The notes under the pieces were generated by a model. It was not told the origin of the DNA. It was given only the letters and a program-made list of their open reading frames with translations, and ran no database searches. Positions 1 through 6,923 of a stretch of 64,000 nucleotides of DNA are shown here, in pieces. The stretch comes from Planctomycetota bacterium. GTDB taxonomy: Bacteria; Planctomycetota; UBA1135; UBA2386. Made by a program: the position numbers and the translations under genes. Numbering within the stretch: the first letter of the stretch is position 1; each line of letters opens with the position of its first letter. The DNA lies in contig JADJPQ010000011.1 of the NCBI GenBank assembly GCA_016713175.1, forward strand, positions 1 through 64,000. The letters are read 5' to 3'.

Positions 1-1
1 G

Positions 2-574
2 ACGCGCGAGGAGGCGTTCGAGGTGATTGCCGGGGATGATCGGCGTCCGATGCTCGTGCTGCGGGAATGCATGTCGTGCCAAGGCAGCGACATCGCGCTG
101 CTCAGCCGCGAGTTCGCCAACGAACGCACGATCCTGCTGACCAACTGGTTCCACTGCGTCAAGCTGCCGCAGAACGTGTCGCAGGCCGACCATCCGTTCC
201 ACAACCTGTTCCCGGCGCACAGCCACCTGTTCCTGGCCCTGGCCGACGGCAAGCAGCAGATCGACTTCGACGGCAAGCAGTCGCAGAAGCAGCTGTGGAA
301 GGTGATGAGCGAAATGCTGGTCGCCAGCTACGAGCGCAACCCCGAGGACGCGGTCAGCCAGATGATCAAGCTGCTCGCGCAGTTCGACATCGTCGACGAG
401 AAGGAAGCGCGCCTGATGAAGGAACTCGACGTCGAGCTCGAGAAGAACCACAAGTCGCCGAAGATCGCCAAGCTCCAGGCGGAGATCGCCGACCTTGCCA
501 AGGAGAAGGCGGCGCTGACGGCCAAGGAGAAGGGTCTGCGGAAGATCGATCTGAAGCCGGTCGCGGCCAAGTAG
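2..574 (+). CDS. Thioredoxin-like CxxC protein, 5' partial
   Basis: The reading frame is open from the window edge, so the N-terminus, including any signal peptide, is missing. The visible part starts with a short beta-alpha segment ending in RECMSC, a C-x-x-C pair like a thioredoxin active site. A third conserved Cys follows in WFHCVKLP, and the C-terminal 70 residues are charged and helical (coiled-coil-like). It is a clear paralogue of the protein at 2000-2980, which has RECERC and WFRCVKLP at the same places. Each copy is followed by a gluzincin-like secreted gene, so this is the first half of a tandemly duplicated pair. A redox role outside the cytoplasm is inferred, not shown. The paralogue carries two in-frame TGA codons just after its signal peptide, so the unseen N-terminus of this copy should be checked for the same. 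Confidence 0.8.
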   Translation, partial: TREEAFEVIAGDDRRPMLVLRECMSCQGSDIALLSREFANERTILLTNWFHCVKLPQNVSQADHPFHNLFPAHSHLFLALADGKQQIDFDGKQSQKQLWKVMSEMLVASYERNPEDAVSQMIKLLAQFDIVDEKEARLMKELDVELEKNHKSPKIAKLQAEIADLAKEKAALTAKEKGLRKIDLKPVAAK

Positions 575-674
575 GACGCCGGCCGCGGCGCCGAAGTGCC
601 CGTGGCCCCAGCAGCAGGCCGCCGTTGCTGCGGCGGGGTCGTTACCGGCCTGCTGCCCCCGGCTAGCCCTGCCC

Positions 675-1856
675 GTGCAGACGCCTGTCCGACTAGCCTT
701 GTTGGTGGCGGCGCTCAGCGCCGGCGTGTCGGCGCAGCGACCAGTCGCCGCCGACCCGTACACCGACGGCAAGCCGGCGGTATGTGAGAAGCTCGGCATC
801 CAGTCGTTCGGCCCGTTCCCACTCGGGGACGATCACGGCAGCGCGGCAATCGACGCCGCCGTCGGGACCGGGCGGGTGGTCTGGCTCGAGACCGAACACT
901 TTCGCATCGGCTGCGCCCTCCCGGCATTGCCGATGCCGGAAGTCAGCCGGTTCCGCAAGGCCATCCAGGAAGAGTGCCGCTGGCTGCACAAACGGGTCGG
1001 CGCCTTCCCCGAGGCCCCCTCCAACCTGGATCCGTGGCTGCACGCGCACCTGTTCGCCGCGCGGCTCGAGTCGCTGTATGCCGCGATCCGCTCGCGGCTT
1101 GGCGTCGAGGATGCCTGGTTTGCCGCCCATCCGCTGGCAGGTGGCAGGGGCGCTGGCGCCAACCTGGGCTGCCGCGGCAAGTTCGCCGTGCTGCTGTTCG
1201 GGCAGGAGGCCGACCTGGGGCGCTACCTGCGCCGATACTGCGACGACACTGCCGATCAGCCGCGGGTCCATTGGTTCAAGACGATCGACGCCCAGGTGTT
1301 TGCGACTTCGGCCGATGCCTTTGGTGGCCGGTTGCGCGATCCGGCGTTGCTGCATGCCCATGTGATCCACGCGGTCAGCGGCATGTTGCTGGATGCCTAC
1401 GTTGGCGCGCCGGGCCTGGTGCCCTGGTGGTTCCAGAATGGCTTCGGCCATTGGTATGCCCGTGGCGCCCACGAACGCTCGGTCGACGTCGGCGAAATGC
1501 CCGAGGACGAGTTCGCCAATGACGATTCCTGGCAATGGGAGAGCCGGGTCGGCCAGCGCGCCCGCCGCGATGCGCTGACACCCTGGAAGACGGTCATCGG
1601 CTGGCCCGATGGTGCGGCTTGCCGGCCGATCGACCACGCGCTGCAGTGGTCGATGGTCGACTTCCTGTTCGTCCAGGGCGAAATCGAGACCATCCAGTGG
1701 CTTCGCCACCTCCGCAGCAATCCGCCGCGTTCCCGGCATGCGCCGCCGGCGCTGATCGAACGGTGGCACGACGCCGCGTTCCAGGCGGCGTTGGGCTGCG
1801 GTCTGGTCGACGCCGAAGCGCGTTGGCGCAAGTTCGCGGTGTCCCGGAGCCGATGA
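675..1856 (+). CDS. Secreted gluzincin-like protein, degenerate active site (copy 1)
   Basis: 393 aa. The GTG start at 675 opens directly into a signal peptide (hydrophobic LALLVAALSAGV, cleavage near SAQ). The mature protein begins DPYTDG and has a conserved block around WLETEHFRIGC. Near residue 230-260 it has HAVSGMLLDAY and then VPWWFQNGFGHWYARG. This is the layout of gluzincin metallopeptidases (HExxH, then W-x-x-E-G), but the first Glu is not preserved and the WxxEG Glu is Asn here. Paralogues at 3057-4289 and 40136-41350 share the whole architecture. Catalysis is therefore doubtful; a binding or structural role is possible. It follows the CxxC protein by 100 nt, and the pair is repeated downstream. 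Confidence 0.8.
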   Translation: MQTPVRLALLVAALSAGVSAQRPVAADPYTDGKPAVCEKLGIQSFGPFPLGDDHGSAAIDAAVGTGRVVWLETEHFRIGCALPALPMPEVSRFRKAIQEECRWLHKRVGAFPEAPSNLDPWLHAHLFAARLESLYAAIRSRLGVEDAWFAAHPLAGGRGAGANLGCRGKFAVLLFGQEADLGRYLRRYCDDTADQPRVHWFKTIDAQVFATSADAFGGRLRDPALLHAHVIHAVSGMLLDAYVGAPGLVPWWFQNGFGHWYARGAHERSVDVGEMPEDEFANDDSWQWESRVGQRARRDALTPWKTVIGWPDGAACRPIDHALQWSMVDFLFVQGEIETIQWLRHLRSNPPRSRHAPPALIERWHDAAFQAALGCGLVDAEARWRKFAVSRSR

Positions 1857-1919
1857 CGGCGGGTGTCGGCGACGCGAAACAGCTCGGCAAGATGTCCCAG
1901 GGCGGCTGTCCAGGGTGGG

Positions 1920-1947
1920 TTGCTTGCGCCGACGCCGACGCTACTCT
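1920..1947 (+). promoter_or_regulatory. Possible promoter for the double-TGA gene
   Basis: TTGCTT (1920-1925), a 16-nt spacer and TACTCT (1942-1947) lie about 50 nt before the ATG at 2000. The -10 fits the TANNNT pattern seen before other genes here. The interval 1857-1999 otherwise shows no coding sense. Confidence 0.35.
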
Positions 1948-1999
1948 TGCCCATTCTGGCACGCCTGTGCCATTTGGCTTGCCCCTTAGACGAGGATTC

Positions 2000-2980
2000 A
2001 TGAACAAGTTCATCGTGGCCATGCTCGGCGTCGCGATGGGGCTGCTGCTCGCACGCCCCGCCGCACCGCAGTGATGAGGTGGAGGATCATCGGGGCCCAG
2101 TTGGGGTCCCGGAGACGGCATGGGTGGATCGGCAGGCGCCGGCGGTGGCTCCGCCGGTGGTGGTCGTTCGGCAGGCGGAGCTCCCGCGGCTGGTGCCACA
2201 GGTGGTGCGCGTCGCGGTGGAGCCGCGATCGACTTCCGCCGTGGGCGCACCGCCAAGGAACGCCTGCAGATCGAATGGACCTACCCGGTCTGGAAGCCGA
2301 AGACGCCGACCACCGCGCCAACGGCAGGTGGAACGGTCGTCGCCGAGGTCGAGCGGGCACTGCCGCTGGCCGAGGCCTACGCCTGGATCACCGACGGCGA
2401 CACGCGCCCGCTGCTGATCCTGCGCGAATGTGAACGCTGCAAGGGCACCGACCACGCGCTGCTGAGCCGTTCGCTCGACAACGAGCAGACGACGCTGCTG
2501 ACGCACTGGTTCCGGTGCGTCAAGCTGCCGCCGAACGTGCTGTCCGACAAGCACCCGTTCTACGCGCTGTTCGAGCGCGCCAAGGAAGGCGACAAGGTGC
2601 CGCACCTGTTCTTCGCCGACTTCGATGGCGCCAACAAGACGCCGTTGCCCGGCGACCAGTCGCAGACGCAGTTGTGGGAGGTGATGTTCGATTACCTCGA
2701 CCGCGCCTACGTCGGCGACGCCAAGAAGGTCGTCAAGGAACTCCGTTCCATCCTGAGCCAGTACGACAAGATCGACAACATGGAGCAGGACATCAAGGCG
2801 CGGATGGACAAGGAGATCGACAAGAAGGGCCCTGACTCCGACAAGCTGGCCAGGTTCGAGCAGCAGCTCGCCAAGCTGGCCGAGGAGCGGCAGGAACTGC
2901 TGGGCCGCGAAGAGAAGCTCCGCGCTCTGGCGCGCGCCGAATTGGCGACGCCGAAGGCGGATGGCGCTGGCGGCAACTGA
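2000..2980 (+). CDS. Secreted thioredoxin-like selenoprotein with consecutive Sec-Sec (UGA UGA)
   Basis: The ATG at 2000 encodes a typical signal peptide (MNKFIVAMLGVAMGLLLA, then RPAAPQ). Codons 25 and 26 are TGA TGA (2072-2077), and the same frame then runs open for 300 codons to the stop at 2980. After the TGAs come a Gly/Ser/Ala-rich linker (residues 27 to about 65), then a thioredoxin-like domain with RECERCKG (CxxC) and WFRCVKLP, then a charged helical tail. If both codons are read as selenocysteine the product has 326 residues. An 8-bp hairpin (2091-2111) puts GT at +23/+24 from the second TGA, as in the other selenoprotein genes here. Without recoding, the signal peptide would be a 24-residue orphan and the domain would start at ATG 2120 with no export signal. 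Adjacent Sec residues could form a diselenide or bind metal; this is inference. A double nonsense mutation is the alternative, but the SECIS-like hairpin argues against it. Confidence 0.68.
2091..2111 (+). promoter_or_regulatory. bSECIS-like hairpin after UGA-UGA
   Basis: CGGGGCCC (2091-2098) pairs over 8 bp, with one G-U, with GGGTCCCG (2104-2111). The loop is AGTTG. The loop G is the 23rd nucleotide after the second TGA. Bacterial SECIS elements are known as stem-loops shortly after the UGA with a G among the first two loop bases; this one fits. Confidence 0.65.
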
Positions 2981-3056
2981 CGTTCGCCGCCGCGATTGCT
3001 GCGGGCGGCCGCTCGGCGGTCGCCCGCTCCTGCCTGCCCCGGTAGGAATCCACCCG

Positions 3057-4289
3057 ATGAGTCCGTTGCTGGTCCTGTTCTCCTGCTTCGTCGTGTGTCT
3101 TGCCGGCGCTCGCCCGCTGACGGCGCAACAGCCGGCACAGCCCGGCACCACCAAGGAAGACGACGACGTCCTGAAAGCCGGTCCGAAGGACCCCTACACC
3201 GGCCAGGATCCCGCGGCGATGGCGGCCGCCGGCATCGTCCGCTACGGCCCGTTCCCCTGGGCCGACTTCAAGTCGACGACTGACATCGATCGGGTGCTCG
3301 GCGAAGGCCGGGTGCTTTGGCTCGAGACGGCGCACTTCCGGATCGGTTGCAACCTGAAGACGCTGCCGATGCCGCAGGAGCAGGAGCCGCGCAAAGTGCT
3401 GCTGGACCAGATCCGGACGCTGCGCAAGAAGCTGCCGAAGGTGCCGGAGAAGCCCAAGAAGCTCGACCCGTGGCTGCGGTTGCACCTGAATGCGCAGCGC
3501 GCCGAAGCGCTGTATGCCGAGATCGCGACGTTGCTCGGCGTCACCGACCAGACCTTCACCGGCAAGGAGATCCCGACCGGTCCGTTCCTCGGGATGCCCG
3601 ACAAGTACCTGATCCTGCTGTTCCAGAAGAAGTCGGACATGGCCCGCTACATGGAACGTTTCTGCGGCGTCAAGGCCGACCGGAGCTACCGTCACTACCA
3701 CACGCAGACGTTCCAGCTGCTGACCTGCATGGCGGTCGAGGGGTTCGAGACCTTCGACGACGATGCGCAACACACGCACCTGATCTACACGCTGGTGCAC
3801 AATCTGCTGAACGGCTACCGCGGCTTCTACTACGACCTGCCGTTCTGGCTCGACGAAGGGCTGGCGCACTGGTACTCGCGCCGCGTCAAGTCGACGTTCA
3901 TCAACGCGGTCGCGCGCCCCGACGAAGCGGTCGACCAGGAGAACCAGCACGAATGGCCGCGCAAGGTCCGGGCGCGGGCCCAGCACGACCGCGGTTTCGT
4001 GCCGTTCGCGACGATGCTCGGCTGGCAGAAGCGCGAGGAGATGGGCTACCAGGGGCACATCCAGGCCTGGTCGCGGGTCGACTGGCTGATGAGTCTCGGT
4101 GCCGACAAGTTCGCGCCGTTCCTGCAGCAGTTGAAGTCGATCCCGTTGCCCCGCGACGGCACGACGGTGCCGCGCGCCCAGGTCGATCGGCTGGTCCAGA
4201 AGGCGCTGATGGAGATCTGGTCGCTGGACGCCGAGTCGTTTGACGCCCAATGGCGCGCGTACGTGCTGGCGACGTATCCGAAGAAGTGA
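3057..4289 (+). CDS. Secreted gluzincin-like protein, degenerate active site (copy 2)
   Basis: 410 aa. I chose ATG 3057 because it follows GGTAGGAATC (an AGGA ribosome site) and opens into a signal peptide (MSPLLVLFSCFVVCLAGA, cleavage near TAQQ); the frame also has an upstream start at 2961 that would bury it. The mature part starts with a Lys/Asp-rich stretch and DPYTGQDP, then WLETAHFRIGC. The zinc-site region reads LVHNLLNGY and LPFWLDEGLAHWYSRR. The WxDEG element is intact, but the HExxH motif is reduced to H-N-L-L, so peptidase activity is uncertain. It lies 76 nt downstream of the double-TGA thioredoxin-like gene, repeating the arrangement at 2-1856. Confidence 0.85.
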   Translation: MSPLLVLFSCFVVCLAGARPLTAQQPAQPGTTKEDDDVLKAGPKDPYTGQDPAAMAAAGIVRYGPFPWADFKSTTDIDRVLGEGRVLWLETAHFRIGCNLKTLPMPQEQEPRKVLLDQIRTLRKKLPKVPEKPKKLDPWLRLHLNAQRAEALYAEIATLLGVTDQTFTGKEIPTGPFLGMPDKYLILLFQKKSDMARYMERFCGVKADRSYRHYHTQTFQLLTCMAVEGFETFDDDAQHTHLIYTLVHNLLNGYRGFYYDLPFWLDEGLAHWYSRRVKSTFINAVARPDEAVDQENQHEWPRKVRARAQHDRGFVPFATMLGWQKREEMGYQGHIQAWSRVDWLMSLGADKFAPFLQQLKSIPLPRDGTTVPRAQVDRLVQKALMEIWSLDAESFDAQWRAYVLATYPKK

Positions 4290-4312
4290 CCGGCCAGTGC
4301 CGCGGGCGGCGG

Positions 4313-4318
4313 TAGAGT
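4313..4318 (+). promoter_or_regulatory. -10 box TAGAGT, 11 nt before crcB start
   Basis: TAGAGT matches TANNNT and is only 11 nt from ATG 4330, with no Shine-Dalgarno between them. A leaderless or very short-leader transcript is implied. Confidence 0.4.
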
Positions 4319-4329
4319 TCGGCCCGACG

Positions 4330-4704
4330 ATGACGGCTCCTGTGTTGGTCGCGGTGGCTTTGGCCGGCGCTTGCGGTGCGGTTGCACGCCTGCTGCTGGC
4401 GCGGGCGCTGACTGGATTCGGTGGCGAACTGCCACTGGCGACCGCGGTGGTCAATGTGCTCGGCTGTTTCCTGTTCGGCCTTGCCGTTGCCGCCTGGGGC
4501 GCGCGGTGGTCGCCAGCGGTGCAGGCCGCCGTGCTGACCGGCTTCCTCGGCGCCTTCACGACGTTCTCGACGTTTGCCTTCGAGGCCGTCGAACTGGCGG
4601 TTGCCGGGCGCTGGTTGGTCGCGTGTGTCCATGTCGCCGTGCACAACGCCCTCGGCCTCGCCGCCCTGGTTGCCGGCCGATATCTGGGCCGGCTGTTGGC
4701 ATAA
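4330..4704 (+). CDS. crcB: Fluoride channel CrcB/Fluc
   Basis: 124 aa, the usual size for a Fluc subunit. Four hydrophobic helices are visible. Family signatures are present: GACGAVARLLLAR in helix 1, TAVVNVLGCFLFG (the N-x-x-G-C motif) in helix 2, and GFLGAFTTFSTFAFE (the GxxGxxTTFSTF pore break with its Phe residues) in helix 3. Fluc proteins form dual-topology dimers in the inner membrane and export fluoride passively. I looked for a fluoride (crcB) riboswitch upstream and saw none; the 40-nt gap is too short. The stop TAA overlaps the next ATG by one base (TAATG), so translation of the two genes is probably coupled. Confidence 0.93.
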   Translation: MTAPVLVAVALAGACGAVARLLLARALTGFGGELPLATAVVNVLGCFLFGLAVAAWGARWSPAVQAAVLTGFLGAFTTFSTFAFEAVELAVAGRWLVACVHVAVHNALGLAALVAGRYLGRLLA

Positions 4705-6431
4705 TGTCGACCATGGTGCGCCAAGCCGCCGCAACAACGCGGGCGAAGGTGGCTGCCGGCCTGGTTGCCGCGCTGCTGCTGGTCGTGTTGGCGTGGTCGT
4801 GGCCAGGTCGCGCGCCAGCGGTGTCGACGGTCCCGATCTCGACGGCCGGCCTGCCGCAAGGGCACGTCTACACCGGTGTCGCCGACGAGCCGCACGACCT
4901 GAATCCGTTCCTGACCACGGGTGCGGTGGCGCGTCGGTATGTGCTCGGGTTCACGCACGACACCCTGCTCGATTCCGAACCGGTCGAGGGCAAGCTGCGG
5001 CCGGCGTTGGCGCGCGCGTACACGCTGCATCAGGATGGCCGCACCGTCGACTTCGAATTGCGGCCCGACGTCGTGTTCGCCGATGGCGAACCGGTCACGC
5101 CGGCGGATGTGTTGTTCACCTGGGAGGTGGCGCGCACCCCCGACCTGGTGCTCGGCACGATCCGCGAGGGGCTTGGCCTGATCGAATCCGCGACACTGCT
5201 CGCAGCCCCGACCCCGACACTGCGGGTGGTGCTGCAGAACCGGCACTTCGCTGCGGTCCAGGCGGTCGGCGAGTCCTGGGTCGTCACGCAGAAGCGGTAT
5301 TGGCTCCGGCGGGTTGCCGAACTCGCGGCGCAGGACCGCATCGAGCCCGTGCCCGCACCCGGCCAGCCGGGTTTTGGCGCCCTGCTGACCCGTCTGACCG
5401 GGGAGACCGGTCCCGGCAGCGGCCCCTACGCCATGGCCGCCGACACCGACGGCAACCCTGGCCTTCGCCCGGGCATCGACCTGCGCATGGTGCGCAACGA
5501 AGTCTGCTGGCGGCGACGCGAACATCCGGGCAGCTGGAACCTCGGCGCCATCCGGTTGTTGTTCCGCAGTCCGCAGGCGGCGTTCACCGCGTTGCTCGCC
5601 GGCGAGATCGACTGGTACGCGTATCCCGACGCCGTCAAGTTGCTGGAGCAGCGACCGGAGCTGCGGGATCGCTATGCGCGCCACATCTACGACGCCCGGC
5701 ACCTGGGGTTGCACGTGGTCGTCTGGAACTGCCGCCGACCGTTCCTGGCTGACCCGCGCGTTCGCCGGGCTCTCGGGATGCTGTTCGACCGCGCGGGGAT
5801 CGTCGACCGGTTGCTGGAGGGCTGCGGCAAACCGGCGGCCGCCTTTGGCAAGCTCGGGGCGCCGGAGTATCCGCCGATCCAGCCTTTGCCGTACGACCTG
5901 ACGCAGGCGCGAGCGCTGCTGCGCGATGCCGGCTACGACAGCCAGGGCGGCCGGCCGCTGTCGCTGCAGGTGCTGACCTCCGGTTCCGTCGGGCGCCAGA
6001 TCGCCGATGTGCTGGTCGACGCGGGCAAGAAGATCGGTGTGGCCATCGAGGTGCGTGTGGTCGACTGGAATGCGCTCACCAAGGCCGTCGGTCAGCACGA
6101 CTTCGACGCCGTCATCCGGATGCAGGGCTTCCGCAACTGGGTCGATCCGTACGACACGTTCCATTCGGGCGGGGGACTCAACGATGCCGGCTGGCGGAAC
6201 GCCGACGCCGATCGGTTGCTCAAGCAGGCCCGCGTCGAGCTGGACGACGCGCGGCGCGCGGCGGTGTACCGCCAGTTCCACGAACTGGTCGCCCAGGAGC
6301 AACCGATGGCGTTGCTGGCGCACGTGTTCGCACCGGTCCTGATCGACGCGCGCCTGCAGGATGCGACCCCTGGTCCGCTCGGCCTGTGGCCAGAGCGGTT
6401 CTGGATGCCGGTCGAACATCAGCGGCGGTGA
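4704..6431 (+). CDS. Peptide/nickel ABC transporter substrate-binding protein (SBP_bac_5)
   Basis: 575 aa. It starts at ATG 4704, overlapping the crcB stop; an ATG three codons on is also possible. One N-terminal hydrophobic helix (about residues 15-33) without a lipobox suggests a signal anchor. The body has the DppA/OppA family pattern: an early pseudo-signature around RYVLGFTHDTLLDSEP, the FELRPDVVFADGEPVTPADVLFTWE-type lobe-I block, and the closing region with DFDAVIRMQGF and the final LLAHVFAPVLID. These proteins bind oligopeptides or related ligands for an ABC importer. No permease or ATPase genes are adjacent, so the partner is unknown. Pairing with a fluoride channel looks incidental. 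Confidence 0.85.
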   Translation: MSTMVRQAAATTRAKVAAGLVAALLLVVLAWSWPGRAPAVSTVPISTAGLPQGHVYTGVADEPHDLNPFLTTGAVARRYVLGFTHDTLLDSEPVEGKLRPALARAYTLHQDGRTVDFELRPDVVFADGEPVTPADVLFTWEVARTPDLVLGTIREGLGLIESATLLAAPTPTLRVVLQNRHFAAVQAVGESWVVTQKRYWLRRVAELAAQDRIEPVPAPGQPGFGALLTRLTGETGPGSGPYAMAADTDGNPGLRPGIDLRMVRNEVCWRRREHPGSWNLGAIRLLFRSPQAAFTALLAGEIDWYAYPDAVKLLEQRPELRDRYARHIYDARHLGLHVVVWNCRRPFLADPRVRRALGMLFDRAGIVDRLLEGCGKPAAAFGKLGAPEYPPIQPLPYDLTQARALLRDAGYDSQGGRPLSLQVLTSGSVGRQIADVLVDAGKKIGVAIEVRVVDWNALTKAVGQHDFDAVIRMQGFRNWVDPYDTFHSGGGLNDAGWRNADADRLLKQARVELDDARRAAVYRQFHELVAQEQPMALLAHVFAPVLIDARLQDATPGPLGLWPERFWMPVEHQRR

Positions 6432-6465
6432 GACGCCGCAGCGCAATGGACGCGCCAGGGCGGTC

Positions 6466-6493
6466 TTGCACTGATCGCTTAAAAACTTAAGCT
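6466..6493 (+). promoter_or_regulatory. Promoter with BlaI-type operator
   Basis: TTGCAC (6466-6471), 16 nt, TAAGCT (6488-6493) form a plausible sigma-70 promoter. A perfect inverted repeat, GCTTAA-AAAC-TTAAGC (6477-6492), overlaps the spacer and -10. The short A/T stretch stands out in this GC-rich DNA. BlaI/MecI dimers bind short dyads over their own promoters, so autorepression is likely. Confidence 0.6.
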
Positions 6494-6533
6494 TTCAGGA
6501 ATCAGTGACCGACGTATTCGTCAGAGGACCCGC

Positions 6534-6923
6534 GTGACCGAACCCCATCCTGAGCCGACCGAGCGCGAACTGCAGATCCTCGAGGTGCTGTGGCAGCGCG
6601 GCGAAGCCACCGTGCGCGAGGTCTACGAGACCCTCCGCGACGAGCTGCCGATCGTGCAGAACACCGTGCAGGCGTTCTTGCGGTTGATGGAACAGAAGGG
6701 CCTGGTGACGCATCGGCTGGTCGGCCGGTCGTTCGTCTACCGCGCGCTGCAGGCGCGCGAGCCGACCCGCAAGAACCTGTTGTCGGGATTGCTCGAGACC
6801 GTGTTCGACGGTTCGCTCGACCAGCTGGTCGCGTCGGCGCTGGCCGTGCGCAAACCGAGCGCGCAAGAACTCGACAAGCTCCGCACGCTGCTCGCCGAGG
6901 CCGGCAAGCGGGGGAAGTCGTGA
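6534..6923 (+). CDS. BlaI/MecI/CopY family transcriptional repressor
   Basis: 129 aa with a GTG start. The winged-helix region is clear: ERELQILEVLWQRGEATVREVYETL, then PIVQNTVQAFLRLMEQKGLVTH (recognition helix and wing), then RSFVYRAL. The C-terminal half matches the dimerisation helices of the family. Members repress beta-lactamase or other stress genes and are inactivated when a partner M56 sensor protease triggers their cleavage. The M56 gene overlaps this stop by 4 nt (GTGA), the standard BlaI-BlaR1 order. The operator-like dyad at 6477-6492 suggests autorepression. Candidate targets include the serine hydrolase at 9455-10555. Confidence 0.93.
   Translation: MTEPHPEPTERELQILEVLWQRGEATVREVYETLRDELPIVQNTVQAFLRLMEQKGLVTHRLVGRSFVYRALQAREPTRKNLLSGLLETVFDGSLDQLVASALAVRKPSAQELDKLRTLLAEAGKRGKS

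Noticed and set aside
1854..1990. Possible recoding at TGA 1854-1856
   Set aside because: The downstream frame is Arg/Ser-rich without domain sense and no GT-loop hairpin lies at +20 to +25.
4290..4329. Fluoride riboswitch upstream of crcB
   Set aside because: The gap is only 40 nt and does not contain the conserved crcB-motif elements.
2793..6446. Very long minus-strand open frame opposite crcB and the binding protein
   Set aside because: It is a mirror of GC-rich coding on the plus strand; its translation is Arg/Gln/His-rich with no signal or domain.
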